Part shown: piece by piece, positions 17,935 to 26,972 of the stretch
Numbering within the stretch: position 1 is the first letter of the stretch
Layout of the letters: every line of letters starts with the position of its first letter
NCBI RefSeq assembly: GCF_003605385.1
Contig: NZ_QYTV02000001.1
Span: 704,249 to 768,248, forward strand
DNA: 64,000 nucleotides
Source of the DNA: Siminovitchia acidinfaciens
GTDB lineage: Bacteria; Bacillota; Bacilli; Bacillales; Bacillaceae_C
Direction of reading: 5' to 3'
Notes under the pieces: model-generated
Databases searched by the model: none
Told to the model about the DNA's origin: nothing
The model's input: only the letters and a program-made list of their open reading frames with translations
Program-made: the position numbers and the translations under genes

Positions 17935-17963
17935 TTGCCAATTTTCCTCATAAATGCCATAAT
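17935..17963 (+). promoter_or_regulatory. Promoter for the peptide ABC transporter operon
   Basis: TTGCCA at 17935-17940 and CATAAT at 17958-17963, spaced 17 bases, 44 bases before the start codon. Between the previous terminator and this promoter (17759-17934) I see nothing else. Confidence 0.6.
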
Positions 17964-18006
17964 GTTTTTTGAATATAGTAATTCATCAGGAGAAGGGAGC
18001 GAGGGA

Positions 18007-19062
18007 GTGGAAAGTCCATTGCTAGAAGTAGAAGGGTTGAGAACTTCTTTTTATACAGATGATGGGGAGATACCGATTGTAAACAGCATAGATTTTCATG
18101 TTCGTTCAGGCGAAGTCCTTGGCATTGTCGGGGAATCCGGTTGTGGAAAAAGCGTCACTTCATTGTCCATCATGGGCCTTGTTCCGGCTCAATCAGGAAA
18201 AGTGGACGGGCAAATCATGTTTAAAGGTGAAAACCTTGCTTCTGCGTCAGAGAGACGCATGCGCCAAATTCGCGGGAATGAAATCGCTATGATTTTTCAA
18301 GAACCGATGACAAGTTTAAACCCGGTTTTTACAATTGGCCAGCAGTTAATGGAAGCTATTCAGATCCATAGGAAATTATCTAAAAAGAAAGCGAAAGAAC
18401 GAGCCATTGAGATGTTGAAGCTCGTTGGTCTGCCGCGGGCGGAGCAATTGCAGAATGATTATTCCCATCAGCTTTCAGGGGGGATGAGACAACGCGTCAT
18501 GATCGCAATGGCAATGATCTGCAATCCAGAGCTGTTAATAGCGGATGAACCGACTACCGCGCTTGATGTTACCATTCAAGCTCAAATTTTGGATTTAATG
18601 AAAGCGCTTAACAAGGATACTGACACTGCAATTATCATGATTACGCATGATTTGGGAGTCGTGGCAGAGATGTGCAGGCGTGTAATCGTTATGTATGCCG
18701 GACACATCGTTGAGGAGGCGGATGTCAGAACGATTTTTAAAAATCCCAAGCATCCTTATACGGTCGGATTGATCCAGTCTGTTCCTGATATGCGCCAAAA
18801 AAAGGATCGGCTTTATTCCATTGAGGGCAATGTCCCTAAACCGGGTTCAATTCAAACCGGCTGCCACTTTGCCCCGCGGTGTGAACATGCATTTGAACGC
18901 TGTTTTGCCGAAACGCCTGACCTTATCAATCTATCAGAAGTACATAAGGTGAAATGTTGGTTGTATGAAAGTAAGAAATGCGGAGGGCGCCCGCCTATCG
19001 GCGACAAGCACAAGGCGAATTTTGATGAGGCAGTTCTCCAGCCACCACAGCAAAGCAACTAA
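18007..19062 (+). CDS. Oligo/dipeptide ABC transporter ATP-binding protein (DppD/OppD type)
   Basis: One of two ATPases powering peptide uptake. 351 residues: Walker A GESGCGKS near 45, signature LSGGMRQR near 155, Walker B LLIADEPTTALD near 175, and the C-terminal oligopeptide domain with GCHFAPRC...CFAETP cysteines typical of this subfamily. GTG 18007 is preferred because AGAAGGGAG at 17991-17999 is 7 bases upstream. The other four genes of the transporter follow on the same strand, but a repeat element of about 210 bases separates this gene from its ATPase partner. Confidence 0.9.
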   Translation: MESPLLEVEGLRTSFYTDDGEIPIVNSIDFHVRSGEVLGIVGESGCGKSVTSLSIMGLVPAQSGKVDGQIMFKGENLASASERRMRQIRGNEIAMIFQEPMTSLNPVFTIGQQLMEAIQIHRKLSKKKAKERAIEMLKLVGLPRAEQLQNDYSHQLSGGMRQRVMIAMAMICNPELLIADEPTTALDVTIQAQILDLMKALNKDTDTAIIMITHDLGVVAEMCRRVIVMYAGHIVEEADVRTIFKNPKHPYTVGLIQSVPDMRQKKDRLYSIEGNVPKPGSIQTGCHFAPRCEHAFERCFAETPDLINLSEVHKVKCWLYESKKCGGRPPIGDKHKANFDEAVLQPPQQSN

Positions 19063-19069
19063 CTTAAAT

Positions 19070-19280
19070 CGCATCATGCGAAGCATCTTTGGGATGCTCC
19101 ATGCAGCTTTGCGACGAGGGAAACATAAACTTCCTCGAATAGGCTATGCCGCAGGAGCACATTCTTCCTGAGTAAGCTTCTGTGTGACTTGTGACCTCGA
19201 GCCGATGGCGCCCGGCCGCCTCAGACCGCCACATCCTGTGGCTTCGGTGGCACTAGGACCTCCTGTCCGTCGCAGCTAGA
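19070..19280 (-). repeat. Interspersed repeat element, copy B, inside the transporter operon
   Basis: The reverse complement matches 13206-13450 closely: CTAGTGCCACCGAAG, GGCGGTCTGAGGCGGCC, GGCGCCATCGGCTCGAGGTC, CTCCTGCGGCATAGC and GTCGCAAAGCTGCATG all recur. It lies between the two ATPase genes in the opposite orientation to copies A and C. It has no gene and no evident promoter of its own, and it lacks the right-hand part seen in A and C. Confidence 0.85.
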
Positions 19281-19361
19281 CAAAACGCATATTATTCGAA
19301 TAAAAAACTTAGTCTAACTTTTTTTACTTTCTTTACAATCCGAAAAAGGAGAAGTCAGCGG

Positions 19362-20330
19362 ATGACAGAACGTTTATTGGAAGTCGAAAGCTTAAAGAAA
19401 AGCTTCCCTATACAAGGTGGGATATTCGGAAAACAAATCGGCGAAGTGAAAGCGGTGGATGATGTTTCATTTTTTATTAAAAAAGGTGAGACATTGGGAC
19501 TTGTAGGAGAAAGCGGCTGCGGGAAATCAACGACAGGGAAAACGATTCTGCGACTTTTGGAGCCTACAGAAGGCAAAATATTTTTTGAAGGAAAAGAGAT
19601 TACGAAGCTGCCCAAAAATGAAATGCGCCGGCTGCGCAGAGAGATGCAAATGGTTTTTCAGGATCCTTTCGCTTCGTTAAATCCAAGGCATAAAGTTGAA
19701 AAAATATTGGAAGAGCCGTTGATTGTCCATGGGGTGGCTGATTCAAAAGAGAGAAAGAAGAGGGTGGGTGAACTCTTGGAGGTCGTGGGGCTGAATCATT
19801 ATCACGCAAAGAGGTATCCTCATCAATTCAGCGGCGGGCAAAGGCAAAGGATCGGCATTGCAAGGGCACTGGCTGTCCACCCTAAACTTATCATTGCGGA
19901 TGAGCCTGTTTCCTCTCTTGATGTATCAATTCAGTCGCAAGTATTGAATTTGCTGAAGGATTTGCAAAAGGAATTTGATTTAACTTACTTGTTTATCGCA
20001 CATGACCTTGGGGTCGTCCGCCATATCAGTGATCGAGTAGGCGTCATGTATCTTGGGCGGATTGTGGAGCTTTCTGACAGCGAACAATTATATGAAAATC
20101 CGAAACATCCATATACGAAAGCACTATTATCTGCCGTACCCGTCCCTGATGTGGACTTTAAAAAGGAGCGGGTTGTTTTAAGCGGGGATGTCCCGAACCC
20201 GGCGAATCCGCCTGCCGGCTGCGCATTTCATACGCGTTGTCCAGTGGCGATGGAGCAATGTGCACAGAAGCGGCCGTTGTTCAAGGAAGTTGAAAAAGGC
20301 CATTACGCGGCCTGTCACCTATATGAGTGA
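19362..20330 (+). CDS. Oligo/dipeptide ABC transporter ATP-binding protein (DppF/OppF type)
   Basis: 322 residues. Walker [10 protein letters not shown] near 48, signature FSGGQRQR near 155, Walker [13 protein letters not shown] near 175, and the C-terminal Cys-containing domain [15 protein letters not shown]. It forms the ATPase heterodimer with the preceding gene product. ATG 19362 follows AAAAGGAG. The next gene, for the binding protein, starts 51 bases later. Confidence 0.91.
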   Translation: MTERLLEVESLKKSFPIQGGIFGKQIGEVKAVDDVSFFIKKGETLGLVGESGCGKSTTGKTILRLLEPTEGKIFFEGKEITKLPKNEMRRLRREMQMVFQDPFASLNPRHKVEKILEEPLIVHGVADSKERKKRVGELLEVVGLNHYHAKRYPHQFSGGQRQRIGIARALAVHPKLIIADEPVSSLDVSIQSQVLNLLKDLQKEFDLTYLFIAHDLGVVRHISDRVGVMYLGRIVELSDSEQLYENPKHPYTKALLSAVPVPDVDFKKERVVLSGDVPNPANPPAGCAFHTRCPVAMEQCAQKRPLFKEVEKGHYAACHLYE

Positions 20331-20381
20331 CTTTTCGTGTGAAATAAATAAAGGGCAAATATTATGAATGGGGGTAAAGAA

Positions 20382-21998
20382 ATGAAAAAGGGTATATCCA
20401 TCATATTTTCGCTATTGCTGGTTCTGTCTTTAGCTTTAATGGGCTGTTCAGGATCAAAGGAAACAGGAAAAGAAGATAGCGCAGAAAAGAAAGAGGAAAC
20501 TGCTGAAGGCGGAACATTGGTTTATGCTCGCGGGGGAGATGCAGTCAAACTGGACCCAGCAACAGTTACAGATGGCGAATCTTTGATTGTGTCAGAGCAA
20601 GTGCTGGAAACACTGGTTGGTTACGAGAAGGAAACTCCGGACATTGTTCCTAACCTGGCCAAGGACTGGGAGGTTTCTGATGACGGACTGACATACACAT
20701 TCGAATTGGAAGAAGGCGTAAAGTTCCATGACGGAACAGATTTCAACGCTGATGCGGTTGTTAAAAACTTTGAGCGATGGATGAACGGGAAAGATGAAGC
20801 ACAATTCCCATATTTCGTCTCTCAATTTGGAGGATTTAAAGGTGAAGAAGCCGCTGTAATTAAAGAAGTCAAAGTAGTTGATGATCATAAGGTTGAATTT
20901 ACTTTATTCAGGCCACAGGCGCCGTTTTTGAAAAACTTGGCCATGACGCCGTTTGCTATTTCAAGTCCAGCTGCCTTTGAAGAATTTGGCGATAAGTACA
21001 TCGAAAATCCTGTAGGAACAGGACCCTTCAAATTTGATAGCTGGAAGCGAAATGATACGATCACCGTCGTAAAAAATGAGGATTATTGGAAAGAGGGACT
21101 TCCGAAGCTGGATAAAGTCATTTTCAAGGTCATCGCTGACAATTCTGCCCGTTTGAATGCATTAATCAAAGGCGAGGTAGACTTAATGGATGGCTTAAAT
21201 CCAAGTGATGTTGCGAAGGTAAAAGGTGACAGTAACCTGCAAATTTTTGAACGTCCATCAATGAACGTCGGCTATTTAGGATTCAACGTTGAAAAAGAAC
21301 CTTTCGATAATAAAAAAGTCCGTCAGGCAATCAGCCATGCGATAAATAAGCAAGCGATTATCGATAACTTCTATGAAGGAACTGCGGAAGCCGCGAAAAA
21401 CCCAATTCCGCCTTCCATCAACGGATATAACGACGAAATCGAAGATTACGAGTTTGATCTGGACAAAGCCAAAGAATTGCTTGAAGAAGCAGGATTCAAA
21501 GATGGTTTTAAAATGGATCTTTGGGCCATGCCTGTACCGCGTCCATACATGCCTAATGGTCAAAAAGTTGCCGAAGCAATCCAAGCTGACCTTGAAAAAA
21601 TTGGTGTGGAAGCAAACATTGTTTCAATGGAATGGGGGACTTATCTAGAAAAAGTCCGGGTTGGAGAGGCTCCGATGTTTATGCTTGGATGGACAGGTGA
21701 CAACGGGGATGCAGACAACTTCTTATATGCCCTATTGGATAAAGACAGTATCAACTCCAATAACTATTCAAGGTATGCAAATGAAGATGTCCACAAGTTG
21801 TTAATTGAGGCACAGACAGAAACAGATGAAGATAAGCGCAGTGACCTATATAAAAAGGCACTGGAAATCATTCATGATGATGCTCCATGGGTACCGCTCG
21901 CCCACTCTGTTCCGCAACTTGCCGGAATCAGTACGATCGACGGTTTTTTCCCTCATCCGACGGGGGTTCAAGTATTCGATGAAGTGACAATGAAATAA
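20382..21998 (+). CDS. Peptide-binding lipoprotein of an ABC transporter (SBP family 5)
   Basis: 538 residues. Lipoprotein signal with lipobox LMGC, a Lys/Glu-rich linker, then an SBP_bac_5 domain: GGTLVYARGGDAVKLDPA, WEVSDDGLTYTFELEEGVKFHDG and NPVGTGPFKFDSW are typical of DppA-like receptors. It delivers peptides (or possibly glutathione or nickel complexes) to the membrane subunits. ATG 20382 is 7 bases after GGGGG; an ATG six codons upstream overlaps that site. A hairpin directly after the gene probably lets it be made in excess over the permeases. Confidence 0.9.
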   Translation: MKKGISIIFSLLLVLSLALMGCSGSKETGKEDSAEKKEETAEGGTLVYARGGDAVKLDPATVTDGESLIVSEQVLETLVGYEKETPDIVPNLAKDWEVSDDGLTYTFELEEGVKFHDGTDFNADAVVKNFERWMNGKDEAQFPYFVSQFGGFKGEEAAVIKEVKVVDDHKVEFTLFRPQAPFLKNLAMTPFAISSPAAFEEFGDKYIENPVGTGPFKFDSWKRNDTITVVKNEDYWKEGLPKLDKVIFKVIADNSARLNALIKGEVDLMDGLNPSDVAKVKGDSNLQIFERPSMNVGYLGFNVEKEPFDNKKVRQAISHAINKQAIIDNFYEGTAEAAKNPIPPSINGYNDEIEDYEFDLDKAKELLEEAGFKDGFKMDLWAMPVPRPYMPNGQKVAEAIQADLEKIGVEANIVSMEWGTYLEKVRVGEAPMFMLGWTGDNGDADNFLYALLDKDSINSNNYSRYANEDVHKLLIEAQTETDEDKRSDLYKKALEIIHDDAPWVPLAHSVPQLAGISTIDGFFPHPTGVQVFDEVTMK

Positions 21999-22008
21999 CT
22001 ATTTGATA

Positions 22009-22033
22009 GGGGAGTGATCGTACTCCCCTTTTT
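22009..22033 (+). terminator. Intra-operon hairpin after the binding-protein gene
   Basis: GGGGAGT and ACTCCCC with loop GATCGT, followed by five T. Probably a partial terminator or RNA-stabilising hairpin, as is common after binding-protein genes. Confidence 0.75.
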
Positions 22034-22086
22034 AAGTAAAAAATCATGCACCAGCCATTCATAAATTTTTCAAAAAAGGTGATCGA

Positions 22087-23091
22087 ATGCTTGCATACAC
22101 GATAAGACGGCTGACATTGTTAATCCCTGTTCTGTTAGGTATGGTGTTAATTGTATTTTCTCTGATTCATGCAATACCAGGAAATCCAGCGCAAATCATT
22201 TTGGGCCAACAGGCAACAGAGCAAGCAGTTGAGGCGTTAAATAAGCAATTAGGCCTTGATCAGCCATTATATATACAATTTCTTGATTATGTTAAGAACT
22301 TGTTGACTGGGGATTTAGGTATGTCCATTCGGACAAAAAGCCCGATCAGCGAGGAAATCTGGCCGTATTTGGCAGCGACGATTGAGCTTGCTTTGGCAGC
22401 CATGCTGATTGCCATTATCATAGGCGTCAATGCGGGGATTATTTCGGCATGGTTTCAAAACTCATGGTTTGACTATATTGCGATGTTGTTAGCGTTGATT
22501 GGCGTTTCCATGCCAATCTTTTGGCTTGGCTTGATGGAACAGTATGTTTTCTCTATTCAACTGGATCTATTTCCTACAACAGGGCGGGATAATATCCGTG
22601 ATCCGGTCGAACCAATTACTTATTTGTATATCATTGATACACTCATGCAAGGCAGGTTTGACCAGTTTGTTGAGGTCATTAAGCACCTTGTTCTTCCAAG
22701 TGTTGCCCTAGCAACAATTCCTATGGCAATTATCGCTCGGATCACTCGGTCAAGTATGCTGGAAGTGATGCGCTCTGATTATATCCGGACCGCCCGCGCC
22801 AAAGGGATGAGCATGTTTTGGGTTGTTTATAAGCATTCATTAAAGAACGCTTTTATACCTGTGTTGACGGTCATCGGGCTGCAGACGGGCTTGCTTTTGG
22901 GCGGTGCGATCCTGACAGAAACGATATTCGGTTGGCCGGGAATCGGCAGCTATATTTATGATGCTATTCAGTTTCGTGATTATCCGGTCATACAGTCTGG
23001 AATTCTAGTCGTTGCCACTATTTTTGTTTTAATCAATTTAACTGTGGATCTCTTATATGCAGCAATCGATCCGCGAATTAAATACCGTTAG
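22087..23091 (+). CDS. Peptide ABC transporter permease (DppB type)
   Basis: 334 residues with six predicted membrane segments, the first at about 9-31. It has the N-terminal DppB motif (IPVLLGMVLIVFSLIHAIPGNPA) in part and the permease loop YIRTARAKGMSMFWVVYKHS near residue 235, where the ATPase docks. ATG 22087 follows AAAAAAGGTGATCGA. One half of the membrane pore; the other half is the next gene, 12 bases downstream. Confidence 0.92.
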   Translation: MLAYTIRRLTLLIPVLLGMVLIVFSLIHAIPGNPAQIILGQQATEQAVEALNKQLGLDQPLYIQFLDYVKNLLTGDLGMSIRTKSPISEEIWPYLAATIELALAAMLIAIIIGVNAGIISAWFQNSWFDYIAMLLALIGVSMPIFWLGLMEQYVFSIQLDLFPTTGRDNIRDPVEPITYLYIIDTLMQGRFDQFVEVIKHLVLPSVALATIPMAIIARITRSSMLEVMRSDYIRTARAKGMSMFWVVYKHSLKNAFIPVLTVIGLQTGLLLGGAILTETIFGWPGIGSYIYDAIQFRDYPVIQSGILVVATIFVLINLTVDLLYAAIDPRIKYR

Positions 23092-23103
23092 GGGGGGAAT
23101 GCA

Positions 23104-24012
23104 ATGATTGAACCAGCAACGAAGTTACCTGCAAACCATACAAACATGATTGTAAACGAAGAAGAACAAAGCATTTCCCCTTGGAAGGAAGCGTGGCGGA
23201 GTTTTCGAAAAAACAAGGCTGCTTTATTGGGATTGTGCATCGTATTGTTTTTTATTCTGTTGGCCATATTCGCAGATCTGATAGCCCCGTATGGGTTCAA
23301 AGAAACAGAGCTGGCCAATAAGCATCTTCCTCCATCAAGTAAACATTGGTTTGGAACCGACGAATTTGGCCGTGACATTTTAAGCCGTGTCATTTATGGT
23401 GCTCGAATATCGCTGCGTGTCGGATTTTTGGCCGTCAGCGGATCAGTGGTTGTGGGTTCTTTGCTCGGTATCGTTGCCGGCTATTACGGCCGATGGGTGG
23501 ATGGCATCATATCGAGAATATTTGATATTCTATTAGCTTTTCCTAGTATTTTGCTGGCGATTGCGATTGTCGCCATTCTCGGACCGTCTTTGCAAAATGC
23601 CATGATTGCTATTGCAATTATCAACGTGCCGACCTTTGGCCGCTTACTGCGCTCGAGGGTTCTCAGCGTAAAAGAGGAAGAATATATTACCGCCGCCAAA
23701 GCGATTGGTATGACAGACAGCAGAATACTTTTTCATCATGTGCTGCCAAACAGCTTGGCGCCGATCATCGTGCAAGGTTCACTGTCGGTTGCAACAGCGA
23801 TCATCGAAGCAGCAGCCTTGGGTTTCCTTGGATTGGGAGCACAGCCGCCGACACCTGAATGGGGGAAGATGCTTGCTGATTCAAAAGACTTTATTATCCA
23901 AGCGCCTTGGACGGTCTTCTTTCCCGGGATTGCCATCATGCTTACTGTCCTGGGCTTTAATCTGATGGGAGATGGGTTGAGAGATGCATTGGATCCGAGG
24001 ATGAAAAGATGA
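23104..24012 (+). CDS. Peptide ABC transporter permease (DppC type)
   Basis: 302 residues. A cytoplasmic N-terminus is followed by a membrane segment near 40-60 and five more between 105 and 295. The DppC marker GTDEFGRDILSRVIYGAR lies near residue 80, and the ATPase-docking loop EEYITAAKAIGM near 196. ATG 23104 follows GGGGGGAATGCA. Last gene of the operon; a strong terminator follows. Confidence 0.92.
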   Translation: MIEPATKLPANHTNMIVNEEEQSISPWKEAWRSFRKNKAALLGLCIVLFFILLAIFADLIAPYGFKETELANKHLPPSSKHWFGTDEFGRDILSRVIYGARISLRVGFLAVSGSVVVGSLLGIVAGYYGRWVDGIISRIFDILLAFPSILLAIAIVAILGPSLQNAMIAIAIINVPTFGRLLRSRVLSVKEEEYITAAKAIGMTDSRILFHHVLPNSLAPIIVQGSLSVATAIIEAAALGFLGLGAQPPTPEWGKMLADSKDFIIQAPWTVFFPGIAIMLTVLGFNLMGDGLRDALDPRMKR

Positions 24013-24024
24013 AAAGAAGGGAAT

Positions 24025-24077
24025 ACGGGCATGACTTGACGGAACAGGCTAGTTTCGACAGGTCATGCCCGTAAGCT
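24025..24077 (+). terminator. Terminator of the peptide transporter operon
   Basis: An 11-bp perfect outer stem, ACGGGCATGAC and GTCATGCCCGT, with a long partly paired loop, followed by AAGCTTTATT. Confidence 0.75.
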
Positions 24078-24254
24078 TTATTCATGTTTTTCCCTCTCGA
24101 GCAATTTAATTACTTTGTCCAGCTTTTGTTCTATTCTTTGAGAATCTGCTTTATTCTTTATTGATGAACGGACTACTAGAATAATAGCCATGATAATACC
24201 GAGAATAAAAAGCAGCATGATTAATTGAAATATCAAGTCTCCTATATTCACCAT
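24078..24254 (-). CDS. Small membrane protein, DUF4083-like
   Basis: 58 residues beginning MVNIGDLIFQLIMLLFILG. One membrane segment (about residues 7-28) is followed by a basic stretch and a short amphipathic tail, QRIEQKLDKVIKLLEREKHE. The pattern (short N-terminus, one helix, then a coiled-coil-like tail) matches small DUF4083-type proteins of Bacillus, but the assignment is by pattern only. GAGGGGG lies 6 bases before the ATG, a strong ribosome binding site that supports it as a real gene. Confidence 0.65.
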   Translation of the reverse strand: MVNIGDLIFQLIMLLFILGIIMAIILVVRSSIKNKADSQRIEQKLDKVIKLLEREKHE

Positions 24255-24910
24255 TTAACGCCCCCTCTTATAATATCTACGATTGGCGCTTTTAAATAGT
24301 TTCGGTTTAATTTACTGGAAAGGTATTTCCTTATATTAGTAAGCGGAAAAGGGAGAAACATGGAAAAGTCTCAGCAACCCCACAGGAAAGTCGGAAGAAT
24401 ATTCACGAAAGACGCACAATAAACATCAGTGAAGTAATGGTTACTTAAGTTTTTTGTAAAAGGTGAATGAACTTTATCAAGGGCTCCCTTCGCAAAGTTG
24501 TGTAGCTAAAGGTTTATACTATGAAACCATAACAAAGTAAAAAGTTATTGGACTTCAGCATAATATCTCCCTCATTCCTGGAGAAAGGATGAAAAATGGG
24601 AGATTCATATCAATTGTTTAAATTCCCAGCTCATGGTTCGGATTCTACAATGAAGGAGTGTTCAGCTTTTCGGTTGAACCAAAGCTAAACCCAAAAACAT
24701 ACCTGTTTTGAAAGCAGTTGCCAAGGGTAATATTCTATATTCAGCCACCTTTATACGCAATTTGAGAATCCGAGTGTCATAGGTTTTACCATTGACCAGG
24801 ATTACAATTTAGTTTTTAAAGAAAATATTGGCCCAATTCACGATAACCCCTAGTTTTCAGGTAGCTAAGAGGGCCTTGTTTTTTCACATTCTAACGAAAG
24901 GATGAGTTGG
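24255..24910. other. Spacer with possible decayed coding sequence
   Basis: About 650 bases without an intact gene. Between about 24590 and 24870, short protein-like stretches in shifting frames (for example ENPSVIGFTIDQDYNLVF) suggest an eroded gene, which I cannot identify. Together with the GrpB remnant at 25.6-26.0 kb it frames the intact peptidase S51 gene. Confidence 0.35.
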
Positions 24911-25609
24911 ATGAGACAAATTATTACTCTTGGAGGCGGAGGGTTTTCCATGGAGCCGGAGAATCACTTGTTGGATACATATATCCTGAATCAGTCAGGA
25001 AAACAATCTCCAAAGATATGCTTTCTTCCCACAGCGAGTGGAGACTCGGATCATTATATAACGAGCTTTTACAATTTTTTTGAGCAGCAAGAATGTCAAC
25101 CTTCCCATCTGTCGCTTTTTCAACCTCCTACACGAGATTTGGAAGGGTTTTTATTAGAAAAAGATATCATTTATGTCGGCGGGGGAAATACCAAAAATTT
25201 ATTGGCTTTGTGGAAGGAATGGGGATTGGATCACATTTTAAAAAAGGCTTGGGTACAAGGGATTTTATTGGCCGGAATTAGCGCAGGCTCCAACTGCTGG
25301 TTTGAAGAAGGAGTGACTGATTCTTATGGCGAAGGCCTTGAACCAATAAAGTGCTTAGGCTTATTACAAGGAAGCTTTTGCCCCCATTATGATGGAGAGG
25401 CGGAAAGAAGACCGACCTATAGGCAATTGATAGCCTCTGGTAAAATACAACCCGGAATTGCAGCCGATGATGGCGCTGCTGTTCTTTATATTAATGGGGA
25501 AATAAGAAAAATTGTAACTTCCAGACCTGATGCTAAAGCGTATAAAGTGTATTTTGATGGAGATGTAAAAGAGACAGAATTAGAATCAGAGTATCTAGGC
25601 TTGAGTTAA
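24911..25609 (+). CDS. Peptidase S51 (peptidase E-like serine hydrolase)
   Basis: 232 residues. The nucleophile serine lies in GISAGSNCWF near residue 125, preceded by IIYVGGGNTKNLL near 89, both hallmarks of the S51 family (aspartyl dipeptidase and cyanophycinase relatives). The start begins MRQIITLGGGGFS. ATG 24911 lies 8 bases after GAAAGGA; the ATG at 24902 overlaps it. Soluble, no signal peptide. The physiological substrate is not clear from context because both neighbours are decayed. Confidence 0.88.
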   Translation: MRQIITLGGGGFSMEPENHLLDTYILNQSGKQSPKICFLPTASGDSDHYITSFYNFFEQQECQPSHLSLFQPPTRDLEGFLLEKDIIYVGGGNTKNLLALWKEWGLDHILKKAWVQGILLAGISAGSNCWFEEGVTDSYGEGLEPIKCLGLLQGSFCPHYDGEAERRPTYRQLIASGKIQPGIAADDGAAVLYINGEIRKIVTSRPDAKAYKVYFDGDVKETELESEYLGLS

Positions 25610-25629
25610 ATCGGATATCAATGATCAAT

Positions 25630-26021
25630 TAGTGGCAGCCATCCGTTCCGGGATTAAAAGCAAAGCCGGTTATAGACATCCTTTGTGCAGTCCGGGAGAT
25701 AAGCCAAGTGGATAAATACAATTTAGATGCGGAAGATTGGTTATGAAGAAAAAGGGGAAAATGGTATATCAGCGAGAAGGTTTTTCAATAACGCGGAGAC
25801 AATCAGTCTCAACACGTCCATATGTATGAGGATGGAAGCCATGGGATGGAGAGACATCTGAATTTAAGCGATTATTTGGTACTCATTCCAAACAAAGCGA
25901 AAAATATGGCGGCTTAAAGGAAAGCTTGGCCTGGCAATCTTCCAAATAATTTGATGCATATATGGATGGCGAGGAATGCTTTGGTCGAGAAATTGAAGGG
26001 AAAGCGGTAAAATGGTATTAA
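25630..26021 (+). pseudogene. GrpB family gene remnant
   Basis: No open frame, but pieces in different frames match the order of a GrpB (UPF0157) protein: a piece like SHPFRD followed by a KAKPVIDI-like stretch near 25640-25690, a VYEDGS-like stretch, and a near-intact end with KESLAWQSSK, FDAYMDGEECF, REIEGKAVKWY and stop at 26021. Several stops and frame changes interrupt it. GrpB proteins resemble nucleotidyltransferases. Confidence 0.7.
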
Positions 26022-26082
26022 GAAAAGACGCAATCAATTGCAGTTTAAATATAAAACTTCAATGAGGAAGGGTTAATGCTCA

Positions 26083-26913
26083 ATGATGGAAACGACCGAA
26101 GAATTGCTTGCAGAATTGAAGAAGAGCGAGAAATGGGAAAAGGATCAGAAGGGATTATGGTTTTGGGAAAAGCTTGGACGGCTGCCATTCAAGTTCCTGG
26201 ACAAGCTGACACCTGATTTTTTGCAAAGGAAAATCGGCGTCATACTGGATGAACTAGGTCAGTATATCCAGTCAGGAGGAAGGTATTTGAGCTCAGTATC
26301 TTCATTGAAGTCCTATTATCCCCATACAGATGTCCGGTCGCTGGATGATTTGGATTCGCTCTCTATCCAAGAGATGGATCATGCTGTCAGCAAATTGGCA
26401 AATAACCGCAAACGTCTGGCAGTTGTTCAAGGTGCAAGCACTGGAGTCGGAGGCATTTTCACACTGTCCATCGATATTCCTCTGCTTTTGGGACTACAGT
26501 TAAAAACTTTACAAGATATCGCTATTTGTTACGGATATGATCCAAATGATAAAAAGGAAAGAATGTATATTGTTAAAATCCTTCAGTTTGTTTCTTCGGA
26601 CATTGTTGGAAAAGAAGTGATATTAAAGCAACTATCTTTAATTGAATCCCCTGACCAGGAGCAGCAGAGAGAAATTATTTCCGAACTTCAAGGTTGGAGG
26701 GAGGTTGTATTCACATACCGGGATCAGGTCGGTTGGAAAAAACTATTTCAAATGATTCCGGTTGCCGGGATGGTCTTCGGTGCTTTCATCAATCGTTCTG
26801 CGGTGAAAGAACTGGCAGAGGCCGGGAAGATGCTTTATAGAAAAAGAAGAATCAAGGAACGGTTAATGCAAATTGCAACTTCACAAGCAGTGGAGGAAAA
26901 TAGATTTCCGTGA
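26083..26913 (+). CDS. EcsC family protein
   Basis: 276 residues, soluble with a hydrophobic middle. It matches the EcsC pattern: WEKDQKGLWFWEKLGRLPFKFLDK near the start, VVQGASTGVGGIFTLSIDIPLLLGLQLKTLQDIA near 115-150, and IPVAGMVFGAFINRSAVKELAEAG near 227. The family takes its name from the third gene of the Ecs ABC transporter locus of B. subtilis; its biochemical function is unknown. Here it is not near EcsA or EcsB. Either of two adjacent ATG codons at 26083 and 26086 can be the start. Confidence 0.85.
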   Translation: MMETTEELLAELKKSEKWEKDQKGLWFWEKLGRLPFKFLDKLTPDFLQRKIGVILDELGQYIQSGGRYLSSVSSLKSYYPHTDVRSLDDLDSLSIQEMDHAVSKLANNRKRLAVVQGASTGVGGIFTLSIDIPLLLGLQLKTLQDIAICYGYDPNDKKERMYIVKILQFVSSDIVGKEVILKQLSLIESPDQEQQREIISELQGWREVVFTYRDQVGWKKLFQMIPVAGMVFGAFINRSAVKELAEAGKMLYRKRRIKERLMQIATSQAVEENRFP

Positions 26914-26917
26914 TAGA

Positions 26918-26972
26918 CCAAAAAATTCGAATGGCTGATATAGCCATTCGAATTTTTTGGTGTTTTATTTTT
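26918..26972. terminator. Bidirectional terminator between ecsC-like and metQ genes
   Basis: A perfect 19-bp stem (26918-26936 and 26942-26960) with loop GATAT, rich in A on one arm and T on the other, so it can act for both convergent genes. Confidence 0.9.

Noticed and set aside
19063-19361. Insertion sequence between the two transporter ATPase genes
   Set aside because: No transposase, terminal inverted repeats or target duplication visible; better explained as a copy of the interspersed repeat.
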